DNA of 64,000 bases, taken from the NCBI RefSeq assembly GCF_017377855.1, contig NZ_JAFREP010000008.1, forward strand, positions 62,001-126,000. The letters run 5' to 3'. The DNA is from Acanthopleuribacter pedis. GTDB taxonomy: Bacteria; Acidobacteriota; Holophagae; Acanthopleuribacterales; Acanthopleuribacteraceae. Shown here one piece after another: positions 62,710 to 64,000 of the stretch. The position numbers and the translations under genes are program-made. Under the pieces are notes generated by a model. That model was not told the DNA's origin, ran no database searches, and was given only the letters and a program-made list of their open reading frames with translations. Position 1 is the first letter of the stretch; each line of letters begins with the position of its first letter.

Positions 62710-62801
62710 TCGCCCCAGCTTTTTAGCGGCCCCGGACACCCCTGCTGTGTCCCAACAAATTGCCCGATTTTCGGTTGTGTAACCGAACCCAAGGAGCTTT
62801 T

Positions 62802-64000
62802 ATGTCTGCCTCATTTCCTCCCATTGCCGTTGTCGGCGTCAGCGCCCTTTTTCCAGGTTCCCTGGACAAAGGCGGTTTCTGGCGCGATATTCTCGCGGGC
62901 AAAGACTTGATTTCCGATGTTCCGCCCAACCATTGGTTGATCGAGGACTACTACGATCCCGATCCCAGCGTACCCGACAAAACCTACGCCAAACGCGGCG
63001 CCTTTTTGGACAAGGTCGTTTTTGATCCCATGACCTGGGGCATTCCCCCCTCGCTGCTGCCGCAAACCGATACCGCCCAATTGTTGGCGTTGATCGTGGC
63101 CCGCAAGGTATTGGACGACGCCAGCCAAAACCAATTCGACACCATGGACAAAAACCGTATCTCCGTCATTCTCGGCGCCACCGGCGGCCAGACCTTGATG
63201 GGTGAGATGGTGTCGCGCCTGCAGCGTCCCGTTTGGGTGAAAGCGCTGCGCGAGGCCGGTTTACCCGAATCCCGCGTCACCGAAATTTGCGACGCCATCG
63301 CCGGCAACTACGCCGATTGGAAAGAAGGCACCTTCCCCGGTCTGCTCGGCAACGTGATCGCGGGCCGCATCGCCAACCGCCTCGACCTGGGTGGTACCAA
63401 CTGTGTGACCGACGCCGCCTGCGCTTCGTCGCTGTCCGCCATCAGCATGGCGGTTAACGAATTGAACACCGGCCAGTCCGATGTGGTGATCACCGGCGGG
63501 GTTGACACCATGAACGACATTTTTATGTTCATGTGTTTTTCCAAAACACCCGCGCTCTCCAAAAGCGGCGATTGCCGACCCTTCTCCGATCAAGCCGACG
63601 GCACCATGTTGGGTGAAGGCATCGGCATGGTGGCGCTCAAGCGCTTGGAAGACGCCGAACGCGACGGCGACCGCATTTACGCCGTGATGCGCGGCATCGG
63701 TTCCTCTTCCGACGGCCGCTCCAAAAGTGTTTACGCGCCTGTTTCGGAAGGCCAAGCCAAGGCGCTTGCACGGGCTTATGGGGGTGCGGGTTACGGTCCC
63801 GAGACCGTGGAACTGGTTGAAGCCCACGGTACTGGGACCAAAGCAGGCGACGCCGCCGAATTCGGCGGGCTTAAGTTGGTGTTTGACACCGAAAAGAGTG
63901 CGCAACGTCAGTGGTGTGCGCTCGGCTCGGTGAAAGCGCAGATCGGTCACACCAAAGCCGCGGCCGGCGCCGCCGGTTTGTTTAAAGTCGTGATGGCCCT
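62802..64000 (+). CDS. ketosynthase-type PUFA/polyketide synthase, N-terminal part (runs off window)
   Basis: The frame starts at an ATG with AAGGAGC upstream and is open to the window end (about 400 codons seen). It is a complete beta-ketoacyl synthase domain: IAVVGVSALFPGS, DAACASSLSA with nucleophile Cys207, VEAHGTGT with His342 and GSVKAQIGHTKAAAGAAGL with His383. The style (PPNHWLIEDYYDPDPSVPDK, KRGAF) resembles PfaA-like and enediyne-type iterative synthases. Next to pfaD, this is most likely the start of a PUFA synthase or related large multidomain protein. The later domains lie outside the window. Confidence 0.92.
   Translation, partial: MSASFPPIAVVGVSALFPGSLDKGGFWRDILAGKDLISDVPPNHWLIEDYYDPDPSVPDKTYAKRGAFLDKVVFDPMTWGIPPSLLPQTDTAQLLALIVARKVLDDASQNQFDTMDKNRISVILGATGGQTLMGEMVSRLQRPVWVKALREAGLPESRVTEICDAIAGNYADWKEGTFPGLLGNVIAGRIANRLDLGGTNCVTDAACASSLSAISMAVNELNTGQSDVVITGGVDTMNDIFMFMCFSKTPALSKSGDCRPFSDQADGTMLGEGIGMVALKRLEDAERDGDRIYAVMRGIGSSSDGRSKSVYAPVSEGQAKALARAYGGAGYGPETVELVEAHGTGTKAGDAAEFGGLKLVFDTEKSAQRQWCALGSVKAQIGHTKAAAGAAGLFKVVMA

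Noticed and set aside
1-64000. tRNA or rRNA genes
   Set aside because: I looked through the intergenic gaps and found no cloverleaf with a GGTTCGAATCC-type arm or any rRNA-like sequence.

Overview
The window is a GC-rich bacterial chromosome segment, densely coding on both strands. It looks like an environmental, probably marine, Gram-negative bacterium with a large regulatory repertoire. Supporting signs are four Hanks-type kinase genes, FHA, PEGA and PilZ proteins, a SpoIIE/RsbU phosphatase, a hybrid histidine kinase, a PfaD plus ketosynthase locus at the right edge, and a beta-barrel protein with lipoproteins. The combination fits Acidobacteriota, with the Holophagae/Acanthopleuribacter type as my best guess, but no rRNA or strong phylogenetic marker is present, so this is inference.

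Layout. Positions 1-6100 hold a 5'-truncated MTA phosphorylase, a PfkB kinase, an EnvC-like M23 protein, an alpha/beta hydrolase and a TPR protein. Positions 6100-19100 hold a DUF3667-like membrane protein, a secreted three-repeat protein, a PEGA-domain pseudokinase, an FHA/P-loop protein and a double-receiver histidine kinase. Positions 19100-26000 hold a small P-loop kinase, a radical SAM enzyme, rsmI overlapping an RluA-type pseudouridine synthase, two lipoproteins and a solitary GspE/PilB N-terminal domain protein. Positions 26235-29127 form a probable Fur-controlled operon (beta-barrel, Tat-exported FMN-binding protein, ApbE flavin transferase, His-rich membrane protein), which reads as an iron or electron-transfer module.

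Positions 29455-35589 encode a 2044-residue protein with an active-looking Ser/Thr kinase, a TIR-like domain, a STAND NTPase, a membrane helix and 21 WD40-like blades. Next to it lie an XPB-like helicase overlapping a DUF790/Bax1-like nuclease, and a PAS sensor kinase that has lost its phosphoacceptor histidine. Positions 41254-46830 hold tadA, an acetyltransferase, an M17 aminopeptidase, a hidden SelW/Rdx selenoprotein with an in-frame TGA and a bacterial-type SECIS hairpin (44157-44378), an RppH-like Nudix gene, a PilZ protein and rraA. Positions 46912-50648 hold an overlapping SEDS/PBP2 cell-wall pair. The rest carries two more kinases, a LysM protein, an RsbU-type phosphatase and rpmB, and ends with pfaD and the start of a large ketosynthase (PUFA synthase or polyketide) gene.

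The intergenic DNA is rich in repeats. There are five copies of a roughly 200 bp palindromic element that usually abuts stop codons, two copies of a roughly 170 bp MITE-like element with AACCTAAG ends, two copies of an element centred on a 17+17 bp inverted repeat, and several tandem arrays, the largest being a 1.7 kb repeat cluster in front of pfaD.
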